This document shows positions 24,466-32,142 of a stretch of DNA of 35,758 nt, piece by piece. Under the pieces are notes generated by a model that did not search any database, was not told where the DNA came from, and was given only the letters and a program-made list of their open reading frames with translations. Position 1 is the stretch's first letter. Every line of letters begins with the position of its first letter. The DNA is from CAVRJC01 sp964505725 (GTDB lineage: Bacteria; Actinomycetota; Acidimicrobiia; IMCC26256; DASPTH01), in assembly GCA_964505725.1 (NCBI GenBank), contig CAZDJK010000096.1, positions 1-35,758 of the forward strand, read 5' to 3'. Both the position numbers and the translations under genes were made by a program.

Positions 24466-24499
24466 CGCGGCATCAACGGAGCCGCTCAGCGCGCCGCGC

Positions 24500-25318
24500 T
24501 CATGGCGCCTGCGTGGTGGCGGTCGACCCCGGCGCCGTGGTGCTCGTCCCCGCACGGCACGGCGACGCGGCCGACACGACTGCGGCCGTGTTCTGGTCGC
24601 TGATGTTCGCGAACGCGCTGCACGCGTCGGGCGGGAAGCCCAGATCCGAGCCCTTGGGCAGGAAGCCGACGGCCAGCGTCACACCGTCCTGCTGGTGGTA
24701 CTGCGAGGGGTCGCCGTGCTGCAGCTTCCCGTCGAGCGCCCACACGACCTCACCCTTCTGGCCCTTGTACTGCCCGAAGGTGCACTTGTCACCGTTGCTC
24801 CACGACTGTTGGCTCGGGGCCGACGCGGGCCCCTGCCACGCGTACCCCGAGCCGATGTCGATCGTGTCGGCGTTGATCGTCCAGCCGCCGTACTTCAGGA
24901 ACTTCCCCACGGTCGCGTTGGTGCCCTGCTCGGACGGGACGAACGGGTGCGTGTGGATCAGGCCGTCGCCGTGCGAGTGGATCCCGGCGTTCTCTACGCC
25001 GTTCTGGTTGTGGAAGTCCTTCTCGAACGCGGGCGCGGGAGAGAGCCATTCACCGCAGATGTTCACACCGAGGTAGGTGTGCCAGTGGTCGCCGGGCACG
25101 CCGGTGGTGGCGTCGGCGGCGCGCGGCGGCCCCGACCCGCCGTCGTTGCTGCTCGCACCACCGCTCGCGGCCCACCAGACCGCGCCGATGCCAGCGATCA
25201 CGAGCACCGCGATGGTGATGTTCCAGCCGAGCGACCCGCCGCGCTTGCGACCTCCCGTGCGGTACCGGGCACGTGCCGCGCGCCGGGAGTAGCGGCGGCG
25301 CGGGTCTCGGCGGGGCAT
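24500..25318 (-). CDS. Membrane-anchored His-rich protein of unknown function
   Basis: 272 residues. A strongly basic cytoplasmic head (1-28) is followed by one helix (about 32-51), a Gly/Ser linker and a soluble outer domain; the tail is a Thr/Ala/Pro-rich stretch. The outer domain has a histidine cluster: HWHTYLGVNICGEWL (78-92) and IHSHGDGLIHTHPF (113-126), giving His78, His80, His114, His116, His122 and His124, with Cys88 nearby. This looks like a metal site; which metal, and whether it is catalytic, cannot be told. Four cysteines outside the membrane could form disulfides. I recognise no named family. It leads the nucleotidyltransferase-epimerase-hydrolase operon and has a leaderless-type -10 box overlapping the wbbL stop. 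Confidence 0.8.
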   Translation of the reverse strand: MPRRDPRRRYSRRAARARYRTGGRKRGGSLGWNITIAVLVIAGIGAVWWAASGGASSNDGGSGPPRAADATTGVPGDHWHTYLGVNICGEWLSPAPAFEKDFHNQNGVENAGIHSHGDGLIHTHPFVPSEQGTNATVGKFLKYGGWTINADTIDIGSGYAWQGPASAPSQQSWSNGDKCTFGQYKGQKGEVVWALDGKLQHGDPSQYHQQDGVTLAVGFLPKGSDLGFPPDACSAFANISDQNTAAVVSAASPCRAGTSTTAPGSTATTQAP

Positions 25319-25327
25319 GGCTGACCG

Positions 25328-25333
25328 AGATTA
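25328..25333 (-). promoter_or_regulatory. -10 box of the His-rich protein operon
   Basis: TAATCT on the minus strand, 9 bases before the ATG at 25318; its first three bases are the TAA stop of the wbbL-like gene. It implies an internal promoter and a near-leaderless message. Confidence 0.45.
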
Positions 25334-26206
25334 CCCGGTGACCTGCACGGTCCCCGGCCGGCCCCAGAGGCGCTGCGCCGCCATCGCGCCCAGTGCCCGC
25401 ACCGCGAGGAACACCGCAGCCGGTGCGAGCAGCCAACGCCGCGGGCCGCGCCAACGCTTGCGCGCGAAGCGGTACAGCGAACGGTGGTGCGCCACGATCA
25501 TGCGGTACGGGTGCGCGGCGGTGCTCGCCCCCTGCACGTGCGTGGCGTGTCCCGCCGGCTCGTACGCCACCCGCCACCCGAGCCGTCGAAGGCGCCAGCA
25601 CAGGTCGACGTCCTCCATGTACATGAAGAAGCCGTCGTCCCACCCGCCGACCGAGGTCACCGCGCTCCGGCGCAGCCACATCGCCGCCCCCGACACCCAG
25701 TCGACGTCGCGAGCCTGCTCGGGGTCGGCGCCGAGCTGCCGGTAGCGGGCGGTGAACCGGTTCCGCGGCGCGACCCGGCCGAGGAGCGCGTGGCCGACGG
25801 CCGTGGTCAAGGTGGGGTCGAGGCGGGCGGACGGGTAGTGCGAGCCGTCAGGGTTCGTGATCGCGGGGCCGAGGGCGCCGAGATCGGGCTCCCGGTCGAA
25901 GCGCGACCGCAGCGCCGCCGCGGTGCCCACGTCCACCTCGAGGTCGGGGTTGCACACCGCGACGGTCTCGGCGCCGGTGCGCGCGATGCCGAGGTTCGCG
26001 GCACCCGCGTACCCGAGATTCGCGCCCGCGTCCACGACTGTCACCTGGGGATGGGCGGCGCGGAGTCGCGCGACCGAGCCGTCGCGCGACCCGTTGTCGA
26101 CCACCACCACCTCGGGCGCGCCGTCGCTCGTGTCCGCGAGCAGGCTGTCGACGCACCGGAGCAGGTGCTCACCCGACTCGTAGTTCACGACCACCGCCGC
26201 CCACAC
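25331..26206 (-). CDS. wbbL: WbbL-type rhamnosyltransferase (GT2)
   Basis: 291 residues of GT2. Motifs in order: VVVNYESGEHLLRCVDSLL, VVVDNGSRDGS, NLGYAGAANLGIA, the donor/metal site CNPDLEV, WVSGAAMWLRR and FFMYMEDVDLCWRLRRLGW. This set and length fit WbbL, which adds rhamnose to decaprenyl-PP-GlcNAc to make the linker between peptidoglycan and arabinogalactan. The C-terminal hydrophobic stretch (about 258-278) may sit on the membrane. GTG 26206 is 18 bases after the LCP stop, and the gene order matches the wbbL1 region in mycobacteria. The dTDP-rhamnose genes are not in the window, so a different deoxysugar donor remains possible. Confidence 0.8.
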   Translation of the reverse strand: MWAAVVVNYESGEHLLRCVDSLLADTSDGAPEVVVVDNGSRDGSVARLRAAHPQVTVVDAGANLGYAGAANLGIARTGAETVAVCNPDLEVDVGTAAALRSRFDREPDLGALGPAITNPDGSHYPSARLDPTLTTAVGHALLGRVAPRNRFTARYRQLGADPEQARDVDWVSGAAMWLRRSAVTSVGGWDDGFFMYMEDVDLCWRLRRLGWRVAYEPAGHATHVQGASTAAHPYRMIVAHHRSLYRFARKRWRGPRRWLLAPAAVFLAVRALGAMAAQRLWGRPGTVQVTG

Positions 26207-26224
26207 GTCAGCCGCGCTCCCGCT

Positions 26225-27706
26225 TCAGCAGGCCGACCCGAGGACGTGCTGGCCCGGCGGCGGCGGGCCCGTCGGGAGCGTCGTCGTGGTCGGCCCGGGA
26301 GCGACCGGCGCGGCGGCAGGCGCGGTGGTCGCCGGGGGTGATGCGGTCGTGGTCGGCGTGGTGCTGGGCACGGTGATGGTGCCGGTGAAGCTCGAGCCGA
26401 GGATCACGGTGACGTGCTTCACCTGCGGGTCGGACACGAGCCGCGCCGTGCCCACGTAGTCGAGCACCAGCTCGGCGGCGTCGACCTCCGACGGGTTGTA
26501 GTGCACTTCCGTGACTGCGTGCGCGAGCGAGGTGTTCGACGCCGACGTCCCACGGACGAAGCCCTGGGCGGCGAGCGCGTCGAGCGTCGACTTGTCGTAT
26601 CCCCGCGCGGTGCCGTCGACGACGTCGACCTTCACCTGCGAGGGTACGGCCTTCGGGGGCGGCGGCGCGTCGCCGAAGCTCTCCAGGCGAGCGGCCAGCG
26701 CGCCGGCTGCGCCCTGCTGGGGCAACAGCGAGGACCCGAACTCGTTCGACGGGTTCACGGAGTACGGGAGGATCTCGAAGTCGACCGAGGTCGGGTCGTT
26801 CACGTTCAGGGTGCGGAACGCCTCGATCAGCGAGTTCACGTCCTGACGACTGAGGTTGCTGTCGGCCTTGAGATAGCCGAGCACGCGGTCGGCGACGTCG
26901 ATGGCGGTGAGCGGGTCGCCGAGACTCTTCTGGATCGCGACGCCCGCGAGCTCCCGGATGAAGCTCTGCTGGCGCCAGATGCGGTAGATGTCAGGCGCGT
27001 CCTCGCCGACGTTGATCCACGTGTCCGCGAAGGGGGCGAGCTCCTGGAGGTGTCGCGACCGCACGTAGGCGAGCGCGTCCGCGCCGCTCAGGTGCACACA
27101 GCCCGGCGTCGTCGCCTCGAACCCGCTCCCGCCGCCGTCGGGGCTCGGATCGAAGTCGCGCGTGACGAGCGGGAAGTACACGCCGACGCTCCCGATGGCG
27201 TCGACCACCGACTGGAAGCTCTCGAAGTCGACCTGCACGTAGTGCGAGATCTGGATGCCGAAGTTGACCCGCAGCGTGTCGATCAGCTTCTGCGGGCCAC
27301 CGTTGTCGAACGCCGCGTTGATCTTGCTGCGGCCGATTCCCGGAATGTCGACGACGAGGTCGCGCGGGAACGACACCACGAGCGTGCGCTGGGCGGCGGG
27401 CTCCACGTGGACCACCATCAGGGTGTCCGAACGTTGTCCCGGTGTGGACTGCGGGGTGCCGAAGGAGCCGGCTTCCTGCGAGGCGTCGCCTGCGAGCGCG
27501 CGCGTGTCACTGCCGATGATCAGGTAATTCGCGCCCTGGGGCGGCGCCGAAGCGAGCTGGAGCTTGATCCGGCGGATGCTCGCGACGCGATCGTCGATCC
27601 CGCGGTTCACCGCCACCACACCCGCCGCGGTGAGCACACCGATCACGACGGAGGAGATGAGCAGGCGACCGAAGAAGGCCCGCACGGGCCCGGACGACCT
27701 CGACAC
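26225..27706 (-). CDS. LytR-CpsA-Psr family glycopolymer ligase, first copy
   Basis: 493 residues. A short cytoplasmic head, one helix (about 12-33), then an LCP domain with NYLIIGSDTRAL, RSDTLMVVHV, VVSFPRDLVVDIPG and KINAAFDNGG, which hold the conserved arginines and aspartates that bind the polyprenyl diphosphate. Residues near 365-445 form a LytR_C-type domain (VKVDVVDGTARGYDKS), and the tail is Pro/Thr-rich with a final Cys. The family attaches secondary wall polymers to peptidoglycan. GTG 27706 is chosen because a -10 box sits 8 bases before it. It is followed by wbbL and preceded by a second LCP gene. Confidence 0.93.
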   Translation of the reverse strand: MSRSSGPVRAFFGRLLISSVVIGVLTAAGVVAVNRGIDDRVASIRRIKLQLASAPPQGANYLIIGSDTRALAGDASQEAGSFGTPQSTPGQRSDTLMVVHVEPAAQRTLVVSFPRDLVVDIPGIGRSKINAAFDNGGPQKLIDTLRVNFGIQISHYVQVDFESFQSVVDAIGSVGVYFPLVTRDFDPSPDGGGSGFEATTPGCVHLSGADALAYVRSRHLQELAPFADTWINVGEDAPDIYRIWRQQSFIRELAGVAIQKSLGDPLTAIDVADRVLGYLKADSNLSRQDVNSLIEAFRTLNVNDPTSVDFEILPYSVNPSNEFGSSLLPQQGAAGALAARLESFGDAPPPPKAVPSQVKVDVVDGTARGYDKSTLDALAAQGFVRGTSASNTSLAHAVTEVHYNPSEVDAAELVLDYVGTARLVSDPQVKHVTVILGSSFTGTITVPSTTPTTTASPPATTAPAAAPVAPGPTTTTLPTGPPPPGQHVLGSAC

Positions 27707-27714
27707 GGCCGGTC

Positions 27715-27720
27715 AGCTTA
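27715..27720 (-). promoter_or_regulatory. -10 box of the first LCP gene
   Basis: TAAGCT on the minus strand, 8 bases before GTG 27706. It lies in the 46-base gap after the second LCP gene, so the two LCP genes may be expressed separately. Confidence 0.45.
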
Positions 27721-27752
27721 GGAACCGGGAGTCGCCCGGCACCCGCGACGGC

Positions 27753-29186
27753 TCAGCACGTGGCCGCGGGCGACGCGGGCGGGGCGGTCGTCGCGGGCGG
27801 CGCGGCCGTCGTCGTGGTGACGCCCTTGAAGCCCTTGCCGATCGACAGGACGACGGTGCTTCCCGAGAGCGTCGAGTCCGGCACGAGCTGGGAGCCGGGA
27901 ACGTGGGAGGCGACGAGCTGCGCCCGGGCGTCGTTCCCCACGCCGAAGCGGACCTCGGTGTGCACAATCGTGCCGCGAGGGTCGTTGCCCACACCGCCGT
28001 TCACGAAGCCGAGCCGCGCCAGCTGCGCCGCGGTGTTGGCCGCCGCACCCTGCACGCCGGATCCGTTCATGACCTCGACGCGGACGTCGAAGGGGCGCAG
28101 GTTGCGTGCCGGCGTGGTCGTCGACGAGGGTGGCGCGGTGGTGGTCGGAGGCGCCGCGGAGCTCTGGCCGCGGAGGACCGCGAGCAGAGCGTCCGCCTCG
28201 GGCTCCTTGATCTTCAGGATGTCCTGACCGTCGGGGCTGCGCGCGCCGTCGGCAGGGAGGATGTTGAACGCGATGCCGTTGTCGTCGCCGCGGGTGAGCG
28301 TGAGGAAGCTGCGGACGAGCGCGTCCGCGGCGTTCCGGTCGAATCCCCGGTCGGCGGTGAGGTTCGGGATCACGCTCTCGACCAGGTGCGGCGCGTTCAT
28401 CGGGTCCGCGAGCATCCGCTGCACCGCGAGCCGGCCCAGCTTCTTGATGAAGGCCTGCTGCCGTTCGATGCGACCGATGTCGGGCACGGGATCCGCCTGC
28501 ACCCACTTCCCGTTGATGTTGTACTGGAGGTAGTTGTCGTTGTCGCCCGACCGGGACCGCACGTACGCGAGCGCCTGGGCGCCGTCGAGCACGAAGCACC
28601 CCGCGGTGGTCGTCGGGCCGAAGCCGGTGTTCGCGTCGCGTGCGGGGTAGGGCACGTAGATCGGGATGCCGCCGATGGCGTCGACCACGGTCTGGAACGT
28701 CTTGAAGTCCACCTGGAGGTAGTGGTTGATCGGCACGCCGAAGTCGGACGCCAGGGTGTCGACCACCTTCTGGGGACCGTCGTTGAAGGCGGCGTTGATC
28801 TTCGCCGGGGAGTGCCCCGGGATGTTCACCCAGAGGTCGCGCGGGAACGACACCGCGTAGCTGTGGTCGCCGTCGGCGTGCAGCACCATGAGCGTGTCGG
28901 ACCGGGGGGGACCGTTCTCCTCCGCGGTCCCGAACTCGGACCGCTGGCTCGCATCGTCCACGAACGCACGGCTGTCGGAGCCCACGATCAGGTAGTTGAT
29001 GCCGTTCCCGGTGGACGGCGCGGTGTTGAGGGCGACACGCGGGATCTTGTCGAGCTCGCGGTTGATGTAGCGGTTCGCGGCGAAGAGGCCGACGACGACG
29101 AGTGCGCCGCACACCACGAGGGCGACGACGATGCGGCCCGACATCGCGCGCAGCGCGGCACGGAGAGATCTCACGGTGCGGGCCAT
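27753..29186 (-). CDS. LytR-CpsA-Psr family glycopolymer ligase, second copy
   Basis: 477 residues with the same plan as the neighbouring LCP protein: helix at about 18-38, LCP domain (NYLIVGSDSRAF, RSDTLMVLHADGD, AVSFPRDLWVNIPG, KINAAFNDG), then a LytR_C-type domain (FDVRVEVMNGSGVQGAAAN) after a Thr/Pro linker, ending in a Pro/Ala/Thr tail and Cys. It is a paralogue, not a recent copy. The ATG at 29186 is taken, but a TACCAT box overlaps it and GTG 29174, 10 bases after that box, could be a leaderless start giving 473 residues. It is divergent from pabB. LCP function is well supported; the polymer attached is unknown. Confidence 0.92.
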   Translation of the reverse strand: MARTVRSLRAALRAMSGRIVVALVVCGALVVVGLFAANRYINRELDKIPRVALNTAPSTGNGINYLIVGSDSRAFVDDASQRSEFGTAEENGPPRSDTLMVLHADGDHSYAVSFPRDLWVNIPGHSPAKINAAFNDGPQKVVDTLASDFGVPINHYLQVDFKTFQTVVDAIGGIPIYVPYPARDANTGFGPTTTAGCFVLDGAQALAYVRSRSGDNDNYLQYNINGKWVQADPVPDIGRIERQQAFIKKLGRLAVQRMLADPMNAPHLVESVIPNLTADRGFDRNAADALVRSFLTLTRGDDNGIAFNILPADGARSPDGQDILKIKEPEADALLAVLRGQSSAAPPTTTAPPSSTTTPARNLRPFDVRVEVMNGSGVQGAAANTAAQLARLGFVNGGVGNDPRGTIVHTEVRFGVGNDARAQLVASHVPGSQLVPDSTLSGSTVVLSIGKGFKGVTTTTAAPPATTAPPASPAATC

Positions 29187-29234
29187 GGTACCGACGGTCC
29201 GCCCGGAACCCCGCGCGCCCCGCGAGAGCGGCGA

Positions 29235-29240
29235 TAGCGT
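29235..29240 (+). promoter_or_regulatory. -10 box of pabB
   Basis: TAGCGT, 7 bases before GTG 29248. GTG 29239 overlaps this box, which makes 29248 the better start. Confidence 0.4.
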
Positions 29241-29247
29241 GCTGCCG

Positions 29248-30507
29248 GTGAGCCGCACCGACCTCCTCGCGGCCGAGATCCTGGCCCGGCTGCCGGAGCC
29301 GGTCGCGGCGGCGGTGGCTCGCCGGGACGGCGCGACGGTGGTCGCCGCCGATCCCGAGCCCCGGGTGCTCGCGGCCGACGGCCCCGACGCGCTGCGAGGG
29401 CTCCACGACCTCGAGCCCGGGCTCTGGGCGGGGTTCTGCTCGTTCGAGCTCGGTCACGCCATCGAGCGCATCGCCGGCCGCGGCGCATCACTCGACGCGG
29501 CGGTGGTGCCCGATGTCGTGCTCACCCGCTTCGGCGCGCACGCGACCATCGCAGGGGACCGGTCGGTGTCGGTCGCGGGCACCGGCGCGGCGCGCGACGT
29601 CCTCGAGCGCGCGCTCGGATGTGCGACCACGCTCCCTTCGGTCCCCGACCCGCGTGCGCCCGGGTGGCGCTCCTCGCTCGACTTCGAGGAGTTCGCAGCC
29701 CGGGTGGAGGCGGTGCTCGAGCTCCTGCGCGCGGGCGAGTGCTACCAGGTGAACCTCACGCGGCAGCTCGTACACGACGACGTGCTCGACCCCGTGCACC
29801 TGTTCGCCCGCCTCGCGGTCGCACACCCCGCACCGCACCTGTTCTTCTGGCGGGGCCGGGTGGGCGGGCGCGCGGTCGCCGTCGTGTCGGCGTCGCCGGA
29901 GCGCTTCCTGCGCGTCGACGGCGACTCGGTCGAGACGCGGCCCATCAAGGGAACCGCGGCCGACGCCCGGAGCCTCCGCACGAGCCCGAAGGACCGGGCC
30001 GAGAACGTGATGATCGTCGACCTCGCCCGCAACGACCTCGGACGGGTCTGCGAGCCGGGCACGGTCGAGGTTCCGGCGTTGTGCGCGGTGGAGGAGCACC
30101 CCGGGCTCTGCCACCTCGTCAGCACGGTCCGGGCGCGACTGCGCGCGGGCGTCGGGATCGGCGAGCTGGTGCACGCGACGTTTCCGCCCGCGTCGGTGAC
30201 CGGCGCGCCGAAGCCCCGAGTGCTGCAGGCGATCGAAGACCTCGAGCCGGTGCGGCGCGGCGTCTATTGCGGCGCGCTCGGTTGGATCGACACGCGCAAC
30301 CCCGGGCACGTGCAGGCGGATCTCGCGGTCGGCATCCGAACGTTCACGATGTCGGGCGAGGCGGGCGACGGGCACACCCACTTCGGGGTCGGTGGCGGGA
30401 TCGTGGCGGACTCCGTCCCCGCGGCGGAGTGGGCGGAGACCGAGCTGAAGGCGGCGCGGCTACTGCGGCTCGCCGGCGCGCCGACGCGGCGACTGGTGCA
30501 CGCGTGA
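29248..30507 (+). CDS. pabB: Aminodeoxychorismate synthase component I
   Basis: 419 residues of the chorismate-binding family. The motif RPIKGTAAD holds Lys234; PIKGT marks 4-amino-4-deoxychorismate synthase, where anthranilate synthases have PIAGT. Other conserved parts are AGECYQVNLTRQL, SASPERFLRV, DRAENVMIVDLARNDLGRV, FPPASVTGAPKPR and GVGGGIVADS near the end. It converts chorismate and ammonia to aminodeoxychorismate for p-aminobenzoate and folate. No pabA amidotransferase is in the window. The N-terminal ~140 residues are shorter than in E. coli PabB. pabC overlaps its stop by 4 bases (GTGA). Divergent from the second LCP gene. Confidence 0.93.
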   Translation: MSRTDLLAAEILARLPEPVAAAVARRDGATVVAADPEPRVLAADGPDALRGLHDLEPGLWAGFCSFELGHAIERIAGRGASLDAAVVPDVVLTRFGAHATIAGDRSVSVAGTGAARDVLERALGCATTLPSVPDPRAPGWRSSLDFEEFAARVEAVLELLRAGECYQVNLTRQLVHDDVLDPVHLFARLAVAHPAPHLFFWRGRVGGRAVAVVSASPERFLRVDGDSVETRPIKGTAADARSLRTSPKDRAENVMIVDLARNDLGRVCEPGTVEVPALCAVEEHPGLCHLVSTVRARLRAGVGIGELVHATFPPASVTGAPKPRVLQAIEDLEPVRRGVYCGALGWIDTRNPGHVQADLAVGIRTFTMSGEAGDGHTHFGVGGGIVADSVPAAEWAETELKAARLLRLAGAPTRRLVHA

Positions 30508-31343
30508 CGCACGTCTGGATCAACGGCGCGCTGCTCGACGCCGACGCCGCGCGCATCTCCCCGTTCGACCACGGGATCCTCGTCGGCGACGGAGTGTTCG
30601 AAACCGTCCGCGTCTACGACGGCACCCCGTTCGCGTGGCGCCGCCACCTCGACCGGCTCGCGCACTCGGCCGGCGGGCTCGGCATCCGGCCGCCGGACCG
30701 CGACGAGCTCCGGGCCGCGGCCGACTCCGTGCTGCGCGCGAACAAGCTCGCCGACGCGCGACTGCGCATCACGGTGACCGGTGGGATCGCGCCCCTCGGC
30801 TCGGAGCGGGGCGAGTCGCCTCCTACCGTGATCATCGCGGCGTCGGAGATCCGCCCCTGGCCGCCGACCACCGCGGTGGTGGTCGTGCCGTGGGTGCGCA
30901 ACGAGCGGGGCGCGGTCGCGGGCCTCAAGACCACGTCGTACGCGGAGAACGTCCGCGCGCTCGCGTACGCGCAGCAACAGGGGGCGGGCGAGGCGGTCTT
31001 CGCGAACACTCGCGGCGAGCTCTGCGAGGCCACGGGGTCGAACGTGTTCGTGGCGCGCGACGGCACCGTGGTCACGCCGCCCGCCGCGGCGGGCTGCCTG
31101 CTCGGCGTGACCCGCGCGCTCGTGCTCGAGCTGTGCGGGGAGCTCGGCATCGCCCACGAGGAGGCAGCCGTCCCCATCGGCGCGCTGGGCGAGGCGGACG
31201 AGGCGTTCCTGACGTCCACCGTGCGCGAGGTCCAGGCGATCGACTCCGTGGACGGCCGTGCCTTCCGGCCCGCTCCGGGCCCGGTCACCCGCGACCTCGC
31301 TGCCGCGTTCACCGCCCTCGTCGCCCGCGAACAGGACCCCTGA
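30504..31343 (+). CDS. pabC: Aminodeoxychorismate lyase (class IV aminotransferase fold)
   Basis: 279 residues of PLP fold type IV. WINGALLDADAARISPFDHG, then LVGDGVFETVRVYDG, the PLP lysine Lys142 in GLKTTSYAENV, and ANTRGELCEATGSNVFV with FLTSTVREVQAI are the expected motifs. The fold also serves branched-chain and D-amino-acid aminotransferases, but the direct overlap with pabB makes the 4-amino-4-deoxychorismate lyase role (to p-aminobenzoate and pyruvate) by far the best reading. GTG 30504 lies inside the pabB stop. It converges on birA with only 10 bases between, and a hairpin covers the junction. Confidence 0.92.
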   Translation: MTHVWINGALLDADAARISPFDHGILVGDGVFETVRVYDGTPFAWRRHLDRLAHSAGGLGIRPPDRDELRAAADSVLRANKLADARLRITVTGGIAPLGSERGESPPTVIIAASEIRPWPPTTAVVVVPWVRNERGAVAGLKTTSYAENVRALAYAQQQGAGEAVFANTRGELCEATGSNVFVARDGTVVTPPAAAGCLLGVTRALVLELCGELGIAHEEAAVPIGALGEADEAFLTSTVREVQAIDSVDGRAFRPAPGPVTRDLAAAFTALVAREQDP

Positions 31344-31370
31344 TCTCCGCGCGCTACTCCGCGCGCAGAT
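31343..31370. terminator. Hairpin between convergent pabC and birA
   Basis: ATCTCCGCGCG (31343-31353) pairs with CGCGCGCAGAT (31360-31370) with one mismatch around a 6-base loop that holds the birA stop codon. The stem is GC-rich, there is no T-tract, and it can work in both directions. Confidence 0.5.
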
Positions 31371-32097
31371 GCGTGACGTCGGCAGTCGTGATCTCGTGCT
31401 CGAGTCCGTCACCGGTGCGGACCACGAGCGCGCCCGACGCGCGCACGTCCACCGCGGTGCCGACGAGCTCGGGCCCGCGGCCACGCAGGACGCGCACGCG
31501 GCGTCCGACGGTCGCGAGGCGCGCGCGGTACGACGCGGGCACCGCGTCGAGCGTCGCGAGCAGCGCGTCGAGCCGCTCCAGGTAGGCCTCGAGGATCTCC
31601 GCCCGGTCGACGCTGCGACCGGCTTCGAGGTTGCACGACGTCGCGAGGTCCTCGAGCTCGGCGGGAAACGCGTCCCAGGTGACGTTGAGACCCGCGCCCA
31701 CCACGACCGCGTCGCCGGCGCGCTCGGCCAGGATCCCCGCGAGCTTGCGGCCACCGGCCTCGAGGTCGTTGGGCCACTTGAGATCGGGGCGGAAGCCGGC
31801 GGCCGCCGAAACCGCGTCGGCCAGCGCGAGGGCGGCGGCCATGACCACGCGCGCTGCCTGGTCGGCTGCGCGGTCAGGTCGGGTGAGCACCGACACGAGG
31901 AGCGACGATCCTGGAGGCGCCTCCCACCGGCGCCCGAGCCGACCCCGCCCCGCGGTCTGGTGGTCGGCGACCGCGACCAGACCGTCGGGTGCACCTGCCG
32001 CGGCTTCGTCCAGCAGATAGGCGTTGGTGGAGTCGAGGACCGCGAAGTGACGGACCCGGAACCGCCCGACGTCCGAGGTGCGGGCCGGTTCGGGCAC
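31354..32097 (-). CDS. birA: Biotin--[acetyl-CoA-carboxylase] ligase
   Basis: 247 residues, a monofunctional biotin protein ligase without the N-terminal winged helix of E. coli BirA, so it should not itself bind DNA. DSTNAYLLDEAAAG, the biotinyl-AMP loop GRGRLGRRWEAPPGSSLLVS, KWPNDLEAGGRKLAGIL and GAGLNV are present, and a small C-terminal SH3-like domain (VRVLRGRGPELVGTAVDV) follows. It biotinylates carboxyl-carrier proteins such as the one encoded divergently next to it. GTG 32097 is preferred: it is 6 bases after a good -10 box, and the frame further upstream runs into accA3. The arrangement with its substrate gene is a useful cross-check of both calls. Confidence 0.95.
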   Translation of the reverse strand: MPEPARTSDVGRFRVRHFAVLDSTNAYLLDEAAAGAPDGLVAVADHQTAGRGRLGRRWEAPPGSSLLVSVLTRPDRAADQAARVVMAAALALADAVSAAAGFRPDLKWPNDLEAGGRKLAGILAERAGDAVVVGAGLNVTWDAFPAELEDLATSCNLEAGRSVDRAEILEAYLERLDALLATLDAVPASYRARLATVGRRVRVLRGRGPELVGTAVDVRASGALVVRTGDGLEHEITTADVTHLRAE

Positions 32098-32102
32098 CGC
32101 CG

Positions 32103-32109
32103 TAGGATA
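32103..32109. promoter_or_regulatory. Overlapping divergent -10 boxes of birA and accA3
   Basis: The 7 bases TAGGATA hold TAGGAT on the plus strand (32103-32108) for accA3 and TATCCT on the minus strand (32104-32109) for birA. birA would be leaderless (6 bases to GTG); accA3 would have a leader of some 28 bases with a GAGGAA ribosome site just before its GTG. Confidence 0.5.
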
Positions 32110-32142
32110 CGGCGTTCCGTCGGCCGATCGACTCGAGGAAGC

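Noticed and set aside
29248..30507. Anthranilate synthase component I (trpE) for the chorismate-binding enzyme
   Set aside because: It has PIKGT with Lys234 rather than PIAGT, and overlaps a pabC gene.
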